Assembly (NCBI GenBank): GCA_958496175.1
Contig: OY292274.1
Location: forward strand, 40,744,630-40,808,629
Source: Sisyra terminalis
Taxonomy: Eukaryota; Arthropoda; Insecta; Neuroptera; Sisyridae
Reading direction: 5' to 3'
DNA length: 64,000 nt
Made by a program: the position numbers and the translations under genes. Below the pieces are notes generated by a model. It made no database searches, was not told where the DNA came from, and worked only from the letters and a program-made list of their open reading frames with translations. Shown here piece after piece: positions 25,042-36,945 of the stretch (positions are counted from its first letter, which is position 1; every line of letters starts with the position of its first letter).

Positions 25042-25128
25042 ATTGTTATTTACCGTCGCTTTATAACTACTAAGGTCTTTTAGCGACTCTAGAGTTAATT
25101 AAATCCGTTATCGAGAAATATTCTAATA
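25042..25128 (-). repeat. SINE 3' tail fragment
   Basis: Only the conserved tail of the tRNA-derived SINE is present, in reverse: TTGTTATTTACCGTCGCTTT, ATAACTACTAAGG, TTTAGCGACTCTAGAGTTAA and the AATATT stretch. The tRNA-like head is absent. Confidence 0.65.
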
Positions 25129-25442
25129 ACTCTAAACTCTTCTAATAACTCTATTATGAAAAACGTATCTAGAGACTTATAAATTAAATATATGTTACCA
25201 TTTTACTGATACATTAATGGTAGAGGACTTCAAATTAAAAAAAAAACTATATATAGTTAGGCAAATGTTGAGTTAAAATGAGTTAAAACGGGATTTTTTT
25301 TAAATCCTCTATTGAGTAAATTAAATAATTTATTAATTATATAATTATCACGATTAAAAAAATAACTACCAAATTTCAATCTTTGTCTAAGAAAACACTG
25401 CCTATCCGCCTCCTTAATTGCCAAGCCGCCACTGTTAAGACC

Positions 25443-26539
25443 TGTACATCAAATCGAATTCTATTTTGCTCTCATCTCGGATTTGAAATAATCAGAGTAT
25501 CAAATTACAAAATATTTCATGCTTGGTCAACTCCAACAAATTGATGGTAAATGCAGCGAATTTTTTAAGTACATGTTCCTTATTGAAATGATGCATTTCT
25601 AATTACCTTTAATTACTTTTTGTAATGAAGAGTTTCGACGTCAATCACCTTTGTTCTGTAAATAATATCTAACCATCTATTAACGTATAAGTCATAAAAC
25701 TTGTTCTTCTGTTTATGAAAAAAAAAACATTGACAAAATATGAAACATGATAATAACAATAATAATCAACGGAAATTATTTTAATATTTTCACATTACAA
25801 TTAAATATTATAGATTTAGCAGTGAAGTTATTATACCAATTTCCACTATATTTACTTAATTAGTGTTTAATTACTTTAGTCTGAACTTTAAAATTTTCCA
25901 CCTGGTATTGTTACAAGAAATTGCTTCCTGATTGCAAATAAAGCAACCAAAGTATACGATATTTACAAAACAAAAAATTTTAAATACTATCGCTGAAATG
26001 TTATTGATGTTTTATTGTTTTTACATGTATTTTTTTAATATTATTATTTTATTGATATTTCGTCGGAATTTATTCTAAGTGTTACTTTTTATATAGGTAG
26101 ATTTATAATGTAAATTATCTATCTCTAAGTTCACCAGAATTAAGATATTTCGAAATAATATATATTGATATGATCTATTTCAGTAGTTATTGCTGAAGAA
26201 AAATAGGGAATAATTGAAATTTAAAATGTAATTGAATTTAATCAATTAATTATCTTTTAAGTATTTGATTATCCCTCAATTTTTGTGCTTAATTTCTATT
26301 TTTTTTTAATTTTCTGGAAAATTATATACATCAACAAAATGTATTAAGAATGGATTATTTATTAAAATATTTGTGATGATTTTTATAAATTATCAAATCA
26401 TCTTAGATGATACTAAGGTATCAATTTTCATTTTTTAATACAAAAATGCACAAAATTTATTCAGGGTGTAAAACAATCAAACGCGAAAATAAATCAAACA
26501 TTAAATTGATTACATGTGTATTAGTTTCCATAATTTAAG
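25443..26539. other. AT-rich intron DNA, nothing recognisable
   Basis: Only AT-rich text, A/T runs and short chance frames were seen on either strand. Confidence 0.4.
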
Positions 26540-26904
26540 GTTTTAACTAGTGGAGTAACTAGATTTTTAAGGTCCATAAGTCAATTCGACCTACGGGGCT
26601 CATTCTAACATTTCAACTGTTTATTCAAAGGAAAATTATTTTTTAGCTTTTAAGTATAATAATATAAATGAATCAGAAGAATAAGGAAATGGTAAATGTA
26701 GTTTTCCAGAAATTTATTCGTAATAGCATAAAGCATAAAAAAATTTGTAATAAAATAAAGTTTATTAAATATATATTTTTTATATATTAATATTTTTTAA
26801 ATTTATTAATTATTAAAAGAAACTCTTAAAGGGGCCCGCTAAGGCCGGAGGTCTGAAAATATTACTTCCAGCTGCTTCCCTGTAGTTGCGCCACTGGGCT
26901 TAAC
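26540..26904. mobile_element. hAT-type MITE
   Basis: Imperfect 8-base direct repeats GTTTTAAC (26540-26547) and GGCTTAAC (26897-26904), matching at six of eight positions, flank a 349-bp insert. The left end is TAGTGGAGTAACTAG. The right end read inward is CAGTGGCGCAACTACAG. No coding capacity. Confidence 0.65.
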
Positions 26905-29870
26905 AATACCGTTGATTTAAAGTAAGATTCAATTCATTTTTATTAAATTAGATTATCGTTTCGAAATTAATCGATACCGATTATCGCTATATTAACCGCT
27001 AACCTCAACAAAGAAGGCTTTTGGTAGGCCAAATATCTAAGCGTTCGTTATTAATATAACAAACTTGAAACATTTGAGGAAATCAAATGATTGATAAATC
27101 AGCCAAAATCTGCATTTCTTCATTTATACCTCCTCCCCCAAATACTTGTATGGTTTGAAAAATAATAAAAATAAAAAGTTTGCGAAAAGTTTCCAAAATT
27201 AAAAAAAAAAGATCGGTAAAGCACTTGAAGAGATTTGTGATTTTGAAGAAACGAAAATTAATTTTTTATATATATAGTATGTAGATTATTTCCTATTGAG
27301 GCAAAAATTCTTATACCGATAGCCTACTTTGTCTCCTAATTCTCAAAATCGTTTTTTCTTTAATGACCTATCGATGGCTTAATAGTAAAACAACACTATA
27401 TCTTTCATATTCTGAAGAAATCCGGGGTAACTGACTAAAAAATTCTAACGGCTAATAATTTATTTTTCCCAAATAACAATACTTGTGTCTTATTTTTGCA
27501 ATCTGCAATCAAATGAGTGTTTTTTGTTTAGGGTAGGTACTTATTTTTTTAAAAAAATATCATATTTCCAAAATTTGTTTATTTCCTTCCACTTGATGGC
27601 TGCCTTAGTTTCCCGCGTGGTTGAAATACTTTAAATCAGGGGAATATTTCTTCGAAATACATTTCCTAAATAAGAAATAGAGAAAAGCTCTAAATATTCT
27701 TCTCGATTAGTGAATTAGTATAAATAATTTTCCAAAAAGTTTATTAAAAATAACGAACTCCAAAAACCCAATACAAATTTTATTTTAGAAAATAAGTTTC
27801 TTTTTTCCAAAATCCTGCCTTTCTATGCTTTTCTATTTTTGCAAGCAATAATTTTTTCTACTATAGGATAATTGATGTAACAATGGAAGTTTTCTTGCAT
27901 TAATATTTGTTACAAATAAAATAGAACCATTCCAACGAATACTTAGCACCAATTATATTGTTATTAACCAAATTATTCTTTTTTCTATACTTTTTAATGA
28001 GAACCACAATTTCCGTCCAAACACTAGATTTATTAAGGTGTACACCTATTTACACGTATAATTATTTTTCGGTGTCAACTCAAGTGATTTAAAATATAAT
28101 CAAAAAATGAGCAATATACCGTCAAAGTTTCTCTATAAAGTAGTTATTTTTTGCCATAAATAATACTAAATAATAAAACCTCATTGTGAAAAAAATATTA
28201 GTATAAAAAATCTATATAACTTTTTTCTTCTGCGTTGCACAGTATACCTAAAAATTATTATGAAAAATATCATAATGTTGAAGTATAAAATAATCTGGTT
28301 TTAATACCTTTACTACAATAAATTTGATTAAGTATAAGATTCCCAATATAGAAAATAAAATATACACCTTATGCGTATTTCATAATTTTTCTAAAAAATT
28401 ACGAAACCCCATTTTTTTCAAAATTGTAACTTTTAGTTATTAGTTAGCTTAAAACTTGAACTTTGTAAAAAAAATATAACATATATTTATTTGCAGTATC
28501 TATACAGGGAATCTTTAAATAAGAGTCAATTTTGTTTAAATTTCACTCTAAGTTTGTTCAGTTGAACTTTAAATTTAATTTTAAAGTTTTTCCCAAAGAA
28601 AGCTTCAGGTGTTTTATATGATTTAAAATTAACTGAAAAGACAGTTGTAATGGATTTGAAACCTGGAAGTTAAGTGTTTCATTAAAAGTTAAATATTATC
28701 TTTGACATAAATCACGGTTTAGAAGACATGAATGATGTTAAAAAGCAACATAAATAATAACGAAAGGCCCTAATTTTGTGAATAAAGTCCAAAACCGGAA
28801 ACACAATATGGGTTGTTGTGACTACTTTTCCGTATATGTAGCTCGCCAGTCCTGGGAACCAAATAGTGATCACAAGCCGTGATTCCGAAACGTTACTGTA
28901 AATCCAAATAGACAATTGAAAACATGGAAAATATCGATATCGTCCTCGGTATTTCACAATTTAAACTTTTGCTGCACAACTGGAATTTCAATGAAATATT
29001 CTTTGAAAGGGGACATCTTTGTAAATTTATAATATCATATCATAGCGCACTGACCACACTAATGACATGTGTTCTGTCACATAAAGCGACCTTATTGTTC
29101 TTCGGGTTTTTATCAACCGTCCAAGAATTGTATAATATGTTTGACAAGAACCTGTATGTTACTTGCTTTTTCCATGTTAACTCTTTGAAAATAAATTTGC
29201 ATATGCTGTACAGGCATACCTGTTGGCTAGTGTCAATCATTAGATGATTTTCCCGGAATGTTTCGACTAAAATGCGTCAACTTTCATAATCTTTCATTCC
29301 AAATGTTATGGACTAAGTACAGAAGGATAAATTAATAGCAACACTTTTCCAAATTATTTCTTAAGTGATTAGAAAATATTATGGAATAAAAACTTTAGGT
29401 TACAATATATTATTATTATATTTTGCATGACAACATTAAATAGATCAAATTATGATTTTGTTTTCTGATAAAAAAAAAATAAATTCTTGGTCTGATATGA
29501 TTGATATGATATGATTTTTTTAATTATCATTAGAATGTATCTTCTGAAGATACATATGTGACTAGTGACCTATTATAATAGGAGAATTTACCATGGTAAA
29601 TAACTTAGATCCTGTAGGCCACTTTGTATTATTTTACTATCCAATATGCGCGACTGTTTGCTCAATGTTACAGTTTGTACCGCGTATGTTACAGTTTGTA
29701 TGTATTTTAATTTCTAATTGATAAATTTTCCCGTGTCTTCGCCAGCGTTGATGTTCTTGAATAAGTGTCAAAGGCATCTGATTAAGATATCTCACTTTCT
29801 TCTTTAGGAGATATGATTGATGTGATAGTTGACTATGATGTTTTTATTGGTTAGTAGTAGATTAATTACC
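26905..29870. other. AT-rich intron DNA with one unexplained 107-codon frame
   Basis: The + frame at 28924-29247 is the longest in the window (107 codons), but its text is hydrophobic and irregular and resembles no family I know. Minus-strand frames overlap it at both ends. A short tandem TGATATGAT-type run lies near 29498-29515. Nothing else is supported. Confidence 0.35.
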
Positions 29871-29879
29871 GTTATTTTA

Positions 29880-31200
29880 TTTACTACATCCCGGAACAGT
29901 TGTGATGATGACCTGCCAAAGCACATCTTTAAATTCTTCAGGCAAAATGTTGTCCCATTGCCTACACTTACTTTGCGCGTAATTTTCTTTTAAATTATTA
30001 GGTATAATAATGCATATTTTTTCTGGGTGTCTCATAACATGAACGAAGTATTCAAGTTTCCCACGCTTTATGAAGTTCACTAACTCGATTGATTTTTTGA
30101 GCCGTCGTAATTTTTCATCATTTGTTATATTTTCCATCTGTCGAATTCTTTCAGAATTATTCTATACGTTCACATCTCGAAAGCTTCTATTCTTTTTAGT
30201 TAGGTGTTTGCTACTCTTCAAGCTTCTAGTTCGCACAGAAGGATTGGGAGAATGTAACATAGGATCATTCTGATTTTTAAATCGATGTTTATATCGCGTG
30301 TGTATAAAGCTTACTTCATTTTTAAGAAAATTGCTCGAGCTTTGGTTATTCCATTTTTAATTTTAATACTTCGTTGCCAACTATCAGCGATTACAGTTCC
30401 TAAGTATGTTAACATGTGAACTCATTCGAGTTGGATGTCGTTTACAAAAATATGCCAAGCTATTCAATGTTCTATATTTTTGATATATGTAATTATTGTA
30501 ACGATTTTAACAGTTATTAATACTTGACGGGTTCGTTAAGGATTTGAATTAGGACATACAACAATATACCAATTTATACAGTTACGAAAACGTTATTTAT
30601 TTCATACGTAATACACTTATTTACTTTTACAACAATCACAATTTCCCTGTTTATAACTGATTGTTTATGTCTGACTGTCTGTTTATATTTGACTTAACTC
30701 TACTCATGATCGAGCCCTTTTTATAGTGGTTTTAGACCTAGCAATGCTGATTTCTCGATATATCTAGAACACTTTTTATTGTCCGGTTTTATTATTCTTT
30801 TATTTTTTCTCTTTTAAAAAGCTCCACAGAGATTTCTTGATCATATTTTCATCTCATTGTTCTATTTACTTTTATAATTCACGCAGTAGTGAGCCATCCG
30901 ATGTAAGACCTAATATGTAACCTTATGTACCTATTTGGCTTTTCAGTTTTTTTGGGTGTTCAGTGGGTGTTATCTTATTCATTAAATTTTGTAGTTGCAT
31001 CTTTCCAAGCTTGTAATAATTAAAATATCGTCTGCATATTTGATATTATTTACGATTTTATCATGTATCAATGTACCTTCGTCGCCATCTTCAAAATCTC
31101 TTTGCAGATTTGTTCTACGTATAAACTAAGAATCAAGGGAGACCGAATGCAGCCCTTTCGCACCCTTTTTTGCTTTCCACTTCAATATCTCATCTACATC
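29880..31200 (-). pseudogene. Degraded LINE reverse transcriptase, C-terminal half
   Basis: Reading the minus strand from right to left: KGVRKGCIRSPLILSLY (about 31170-31115) matches the G-V-R-Q-G-C-x-L-S-P-x-L-F-N-L-Y block of LINE reverse transcriptases. NNIKYADDILII follows, with the catalytic Y-A-D-D codons at 31038-31027. After an interruption come VHMLTYLGTVIADSWQR and IKNGITKARAIFLKMK (about 30430-30310), then KRGKLEYFVHVMRHPEK near 30065-30015 in an 86-codon frame that ends at 29877. These pieces are in the right order for an RTE/BovB-like or related endonuclease-type LINE. Stops and frame shifts make it inactive. About 500 bp of foreign sequence splits it (30455-30955). Confidence 0.75.
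30455..30955. other. Insertion splitting the LINE reverse transcriptase
   Basis: LINE protein text stops near 30960 and resumes near 30455 at the adjacent part of the family's protein, so about 500 bp in between is foreign. The piece contains TGTAACGATTTTAACAG near 30496 and resembles a retroviral-type terminal repeat in size. Its exact ends and target duplication could not be fixed, so the class is open. Confidence 0.4.
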
Positions 31201-31298
31201 GATGTCTCACTTACAAAAATAAGTAATTTTTATTACTAAGATTTTAATAAAATTAAAGTATTAACAAAACGTTTGACAAATTAATTCTTCTTCAGAAG

Positions 31299-31325
31299 AA
31301 TTAATTAATTAATTAATTAATTAAT
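31299..31325. repeat. (TTAA)n microsatellite
   Basis: About six tandem TTAA units. Directly to the left, ATTAATTCTTC and GAAGAATTAAT form a short perfect hairpin (31280-31305). Confidence 0.85.
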
Positions 31326-31329
31326 GACG

Positions 31330-31760
31330 CTACTGTATATTATATGTTCTTCCATTCGACACAAATACATTCATATTCCAGGCATTGGACACACCCAAAT
31401 AGGCTACATATAGCTGATTATGGGAAAAGCATGAATTTTCCCAATGCACTTCTACTACCTGTAATGTTTGCCTTGATGCTTTATTAACGGTAACAGCAAA
31501 ACTATGCTTGATTCAAAAATGAAGTCTTCTGAATTGAAATGGTAGGTCAGTGGGAATTATTGGCATTCGATGTATGATAACATTTTCCTCTTTTTTTACT
31601 CCTTTTTAAATAGTGGTATCGGTTATATTTTGTCCCAATTGTGTGATACGAAACCTTGTTCCGTTATATAATTAAGGTGCACCTATATTTCGCATAAGCT
31701 TGGCTAGTACATTTAGTTTCAATTGGAGTTTATAAGACTAATTTTTGTCCTTCGATCTAT
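31330..31760 (-). pseudogene. Helitron Pif1-like helicase, C-terminal fragment
   Basis: The minus strand, with frame changes, reads KLMRNIGAP, then NGTRFRITQLGQNITDT, VIIHRMPIIPTDLPFQFRR, FAVTVNKASRQTLQVVEV, and CFSHNQLYVA ending in SNAWN and VFVSNGRTYN. This is the order of the last motifs of the Helitron helicase: L-R-N-L-N-x-P-x-L-C-N-G-T-R, F-I-P-R-I-x-x-x-P, F-A-M-T-I-N-K-(S/A)-Q-G-Q-(S/T)-L, and C-F-S-H-G-Q-L-Y-V-A-C-S-R-V. Substitutions such as Q-G to S-R in the motif and several stops show that it is dead. The Rep nuclease domain is not in view. Confidence 0.8.
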
Positions 31761-32043
31761 ATTGTTTTTCTTGATAAAAGGTGTCCTATGCTCTTTTCTG
31801 AATCCCTTACAAAGTGCTTACAAAGCTTTATGATGATCGGCTGAATAGTTTAGGCGTTGAATGGAAAGCGTAACATATTCATTTATATTAAAACAGTCCA
31901 CACCGTTTTATGTGATCACATAGGAACTCGGGGTTTTTGATTACAATAACCGATTGATACTAATATTAGAAAAAACCCAAAATTTTATTTTGATTAAAAA
32001 TACCTGATACCTACCAATAAATTTGAAATGAAAAGGAATAAAC

Positions 32044-32400
32044 TTTGGTTTTCGCGGAATAAGTTACTAGTTCGGAAATTCCATACTCATAATACGTCTG
32101 AAAATCAACTGGCCTCTGCTGTACATCACGTGGGAAAATTTCAAGCATTTTTCTCATTTTACTGCTTATTGGAAGTGTTTGTATTTCCGAATCTTTCTCT
32201 GGCTCTTGATTTTCAATTGGTGGTATTGTTAAACTTTACGAATGACTTCTTTTGTTATGTTCTGTATAACATTTAAGTAGGTTATATATTGCCACCCATT
32301 CCTGGAACTCATTTATCGCCATAACGGGTGATTGAATGTTCAGGTTTTCAGGTTTTATATATGCCATCTTTTGAAAACCCACTATGTTAGAAACAACTTC
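32044..32400 (-). pseudogene. Unidentified coding-like fragment with one stop
   Basis: One minus-strand frame runs 119 codons with a single internal stop (TAA at 32238-32236). The first part reads EVVSNIVGFQKMAYIKPENL and continues IQSPVMAINEFQEWVAIYN. After the stop comes SLTIPPIENQEPEKDSEIQT, then KMRKMLEIFPRDVQQRP and VDFQTYYEYGISELVTYSAK. The balanced residue use, few stops and third-position pattern look like former protein-coding DNA, unlike the neighbouring AT-rich text. Farther right (about 32440-32590) short pieces such as RIINPYTGKNV and SPNLSTYDLAKKTNLLDSL may be upstream parts in shifted frames. I do not recognise the protein. It lies on the same strand as, and upstream of, the Helitron helicase fragment, so it could be a Helitron-carried gene piece or part of another element. 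Confidence 0.5.
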
Positions 32401-32649
32401 TAATTGTTATTTTGGAAACTTGGTTTCACGACATATTAATGAGGTGTAAAGAGTCTAGTAAATTTGTTTTCTTGGCTAGATCATATGTGCTTAAATTTGG
32501 CGAATTCTCCTTACTTTCTAAAATTCTAGCACACATTTTTTCCGGTATATGGATTTATAATTCTTACAATGTTTTGATCACACGTTTTTGCTCATGCCGA
32601 AAACATTTTTAGGTAAAAGTTGATAACGTAAATCGAAATCATGATTACT

Positions 32650-34405
32650 GTAAACGATTTTTTTTGTATGTACTATTGTACGTCTGCTCCGTTCTTCGCA
32701 AAAGTGATGATAACATTATCCATGATTCCATTAAACGGTATGCACTGTATATGTATATTGTGCTCTAATTTAATTATATAGTTAGGTTTCTGACTATGAC
32801 TGCTTGGAAAAGAAATATTTCAACTTTAAACTCATAGCTTTTTCTTTGCTGCATACCAATGCAAAACAAAAAAAAATGAGAAATGCTAATGCTTTTTTTG
32901 CCAACTAACGAGGAAATAATCATTAATGAATTTCACGGATTAAGACATTTGACCCGAACCGTATAGTCATTAGTTTTCTGCGTTTCCCATCATCGTTAGT
33001 TTCGAGACTTTCAAAAAATAAAGAAATTCACAAATTAGTTTCCCATTATCAAACACTCAAATCGTCTAATGTTTAATCAAAATAATTAGCGGTGGTTTTT
33101 TATCCGCATTGAAAAAGGCGAGTAAAAAACTAAAAAAAATATAATTAATTTTTTTACGACTAACGCATATATAGGATTTACGACTTTTTTTCTCAAAAAA
33201 CCATTGATAAGCGCATACATAGAAACGTTAATGGGCAACGGTTTGAATACTAATCGATAAATAAATTTAATTAAGCATTCTAATAACTCTAGTACGGGTT
33301 AAGCCATTTGACCTATTACGTTTCTTTGAACCTTCTACAGTTAATGGCTTCCATCATTTTTCATGTAAGGAATAAAAGCAATTTTTGCTTAGATCACTGA
33401 ATAGAAATCACCGTTTAATTATTTTAAGACATTGAAATTGTGAAAAATTGATATAAATTATATCCATTGATCATTTCTGGCCAAACAAATTAATACTTAA
33501 TATAATTCTGTTTCTTTTTAAGCAGAAAAGCAGCAAGCTGTCTAGGTCTAATTCTCCACATAATGAGCAAAATTATCAGACGTTCATCTTAATACAAAAC
33601 GATTTTGATAAATGCACATAATCATAATTATTGCAGTGTGTATGGTTAGAAATACGGTTCTAATTTTTCATAAAACACAAAAATTACAGATAATGATAAT
33701 TAAATAATTTTTACTTTAAAATATTAGACCAATTAATAAATAAAGTGTAAATCTTGCAGCTATGGCGTCATGATAAAATGCTATTCGTAAATTAATGAAG
33801 GTGATTATAAATGTTTAGGTGAGAACAATTAATTATATTCATGCAGGTCTTTCTATGCTCTGAAAATGATGCATGCTACAGATAGGTATTATAAGTATCT
33901 TAAGTAGCCTCAAAGCAATTTGAAAAATTAGCTATTTTATTCTAACTAAAGACGGTCATTATAAAATACTAACGTAATACTATGCACTTACTTACAATTC
34001 AAAACATAGTTTGATTTCCTTAGGATTAATTTTGCTCTTCTAAAAAGATTATCATAAGAAAAGAAGAATTATTTTTTAACAATTATTTTTGCATGAAAAT
34101 GACTCCTTGATTCTCGCAAATCATACATATTTGGTATTTCCTCGTATTGAAATAAAAAATAATAGAAGTTTGTAAGGGATGAGTGCTAATTAAAGAAAAA
34201 GAAAGCAAAACAAAATATTTTATCCAAGGTTTTCCGCTTTCTTCCTGATATGTCCCACCTAATCTTTTTTTAAAATCCTGATCCCCTCATAACTAACACA
34301 TTATTTTCAGTAATTATTAACGCTTACTACACATATGAGTTAAGCTTAGACCATGTCCGTTTTAGAATTGCCTATTTGGATATTAAATTAAATATAACAG
34401 AAATC
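32650..34405. other. AT-rich intron DNA, nothing recognisable
   Basis: No coding-like text and no element ends were supported in this stretch. Confidence 0.4.
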
Positions 34406-34411
34406 GAACTT

Positions 34412-34582
34412 TAGCCTGCTGATGGTCGAGTGGTCAAAGTCCGCTCCAAAACTGGTAAATGGGGTTCGATCCTCGTATCGAGCAAATTTTCGATATTTCT
34501 CTATTACGGATTTTTCTTTTGATGAACCCTACAGTCGCTAAAGACTTTAGTAGTTATAAAGCGACGGTAAATTACAAAAAAG
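34412..34582 (+). repeat. tRNA-derived SINE, near full length
   Basis: The head AGCCTGCTGATGGTCGAGTG, GTCAAAGT and CCGCTCCAAAACTGG resembles a Ser/Leu-type tRNA A-box region. GGGTTCGATCCTCGTATC carries a B box. The body has the AAATTTTCGATATTTCTC stretch. The tail TCGCTAAAGACTTTAGTAG, TTATAAAGCGACGG, TAAATTACAA is shared with the other copies. No anticodon arm can be folded in a normal way, so this is a SINE and not a tRNA gene. Confidence 0.8.
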
Positions 34583-35264
34583 AAGAAAAGAAATCAAACC
34601 TATGTTTTAATATTGACTTTATCTTTGGTTTTTTTATTAATTAACATATACATAATTGATTTGTTTGATTTTAAAACAAATTCGATTCAATCGAAGCCGA
34701 AGCAAAAAGTTTCTTAATTTTCGAAATTTGTATAAACACAAATAATAAAAAGTTAGGAACTCATGGTTTAATGAAGCTGTATTAGCCATAGCAATAATAA
34801 AATTTCACCCCGGTCAATGATTCTGGACTCAGAAGAAGAAAGAACATAACTATATTAGTTACTAATAAATATTAAAAGAACTTACCAAGTGAAATTATTA
34901 TATAATTATACGAAGTGCTTCGTCTAAGAAGATTGGTACCTCTCACCCATACTAATGGTACTTATTCCAAATTTTGTTTAGGAAATATGGAAAATTGTCA
35001 TAAAATTCCGAACTGAATGAGAAATATGGTAATATGTAGTGGAAAAATCCGACACTGCTGTGATTTTCGAATAGCCTTCTTTAAAATTTAGTGGTTTCGT
35101 ATGATAAACTTGCATGTAACTACATATTGTATAACTGGGTATAATTACAGATTTATAGAACTATAATAATATTTTCGAAAGAAGCACTCAGTATAATGAT
35201 AGTTTAACTTTACTCGGTAAGTTCGTTCAGTATTTAATAGTGATATGTAGTCGTGTTATTTCCT

Positions 35265-35590
35265 CTTCTTTAGCCACTCTGTAATATCGCTCGAAGAATA
35301 TCAGAATGTTTACGAGACAAAGGAAGAGAGTCTATTTTAGATTTTCAATTCTCTCAGGATTAATTCGTTCAATCTGCACGCTATTCACGGAATTCAAAGC
35401 ATGTAGCAATTATGCTTTATCTGTTGAAAGATAGAGAAGATCAATCCTTAAACTAGTCTTATTTTGATGTTTTTGTAAAAGAGCAGTCCTTCCAGATCCT
35501 TGATAATCTACTCATTCCACTTTTTAGCCATTTCTATTCTTCTTCGGATAGAGGTCTTCCTTGCACTTGTGTTAATGGTTAAGTCATATT
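35265..35590 (-). pseudogene. LINE reverse transcriptase fragment, C-terminal part
   Basis: The minus strand contains SIRRRIEMAKKWNE, then MSRLSRIWKDCSFTKT in a neighbouring frame, and later LNELILRELKI followed by NRLSSFVS. In RTE-like and related LINEs the same order occurs: R-I-x-x-A-K-x-x-x, L-x-x-x-W-K-D-x-x-I-x, then T-N-x-S-I-L-x-E-L-x-I-x-x-R-L-S. Several stops and frame shifts are present. The call rests on weak, piecewise resemblance. Confidence 0.45.
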
Positions 35591-35879
35591 TTTTATTTAG
35601 TTAATTAAAAACAAGTTTGAGGTATCACTCCGTTAGATTGGAGACTTTATACTATGAACAGTTTACTTCTATAGATGGCTCGACCCTTTAAAGAGAATTT
35701 CAAAAGAAAACCTAAAATAGACCCAGAGGTTTCTAAACTTTTAAGCCAAAGAGCACATTTTGGCATGCCAGTCTAGTGATAGGCAATATTTAATTTTCAA
35801 GATAAAATGTGTTGTTGGGAATGTTCACAGTATATGTAAAAAGTTAAAAATAATTTCTCTCTAAAAAAGAACTGTCCCA

Positions 35880-35946
35880 ACGGCGGGCACATGTAAAACA
35901 ATTTACGGGCACCTTGATGCTCGTGGGCATAAGATTGGGGACCACT
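35880..35946. repeat. Right end of a hAT-like element
   Basis: The text GGCATAAGATTGGGGACCACTG ends in a CCACTG terminus. Read inward it is CAGTGGTCCCCAATC, a typical hAT end. No matching left end was found. Confidence 0.45.
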
Positions 35947-36535
35947 GTCGTAGACGGTCAATTACTTTGACCAGAAGCTAGCGTCAATCGATTGAACCAA
36001 AAAAGACCAAAATATTGACCATCTTAGAACTTGTTTGATGCTTAAGTGATATATGAGAATGGTTAACCGTTTGGATCAATTTGGATCTAACATTGCGTCA
36101 TTCACTTGCCGGCAATCATGGATGTCACATCAATCCCTCAAAAACAGGTAAGTCCCTTAAATGCTCCTGTGATTTTGAAACACTCTATCTCCAAAATTAA
36201 AACTCTCATGATCCATTTTAATGAAGTTCATTTATTCTTCTAGTTTTATATCGCGTAGAACGTTGAGTAAACGTTCATGAGTGAAGCAGGTTCCCATTTG
36301 ATACCACTTTTTAACCAGATATTGTTTTCTAAATTGTTTTTTCCTTTATAGGCAACCAATGTCACTGCAGAAAGACCAACTTTGTATTCGATACCATTTG
36401 AATCCGATAGGTTTTCATGGTACTCTTTTCGAGTCAAAAACTTATTTAAAAATGAAGTTTGCTCAAAAGTCTTTAAGATTAATTGTAAAGGGCATGGTTG
36501 ACAAGGCTACAACGGTTTAATCAAGAAGCTTGATC

Positions 36536-36870
36536 GTCTAGGGCAAGGGTGGGCAAACAGTTGATCGCGAACAGATCAACAGATCGCCGATATTTTAATT
36601 ATTTTTGCCGGGAAGTTTCAAAACTTTTAATTGAAAATGTGTACTTGAAATTTAGCAGACAATGAAACTTCAATTTAAAACTAAGCACGCATCTATTTTA
36701 CAACGGATATTACCAATTCCTAAATAGTGCTTCTAATACTCCCTTCAACTCTCTCTTTAAATTAGTATTTGTTTTTAATTTAACCCAATTTTCAACGTCG
36801 ATCGCGTACAAATAAAAAAAAAATATTGTCGATCAGATCAGTACTAAGTTTGTCCATTCCGGGTCAAGAG
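36536..36870. mobile_element. hAT-type MITE (CAAGGGTGGGCAAAC family)
   Basis: Imperfect 8-base direct repeats GTCTAGGG (36536-36543) and GTCAAGAG (36863-36870) flank a 319-bp insert. The left end CAAGGGTGGGCAAACAG mirrors the right end, which read inward is CCGGAATGGACAAACTT. The interior carries two GATCGC-type blocks near the ends. A second copy lies at 52915, and a solo right end at 45355. Confidence 0.65.
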
Positions 36871-36945
36871 TCTACTGTATACTTGCAGATTTAATCCCAA
36901 CTCAACATACTATTAAATATATTACAGAATAATAATATTTTTTTA

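Larger units (their letters stand above)
23288..25442. mobile_element. 2.1-kb non-autonomous hAT-type element
   Basis: Near-identical 8-base direct repeats flank it: ATAAGACC at 23288-23295 and TTAAGACC at 25435-25442. The ends are inverted: CAGTGGCGGGTCGTGGCAA on the left and CAGTGGCGGCTTGGCAA read inward from the right end at 25434. The 2139-bp interior has no surviving transposase frame. It has itself received a smaller hAT MITE at 23433-23671 and a SINE tail at 25042-25128, so it is the oldest of the three. Confidence 0.75.

Noticed and set aside
28924..29247. Longest + strand reading frame (107 codons)
   Set aside because: No family resemblance, irregular hydrophobic text, overlapped by frames on the other strand, and no splice sites fitting the gene's phase.
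31299..31325. Tandem units as a possible CRISPR array
   Set aside because: Simple (TTAA)n microsatellite. No spaced repeats of CRISPR length occur anywhere in the window.
34412..34500. Possible tRNA gene
   Set aside because: A and B boxes are present, but the anticodon arm and acceptor pairing are missing and the unit recurs with a common tail, so it is a SINE.
36246..36437. Minus-strand 63-codon frame with VAYKGKNNLE and SGIKWEP
   Set aside because: A loose similarity to piggyBac-type transposase text was considered, but no catalytic residues or terminal repeats were found.
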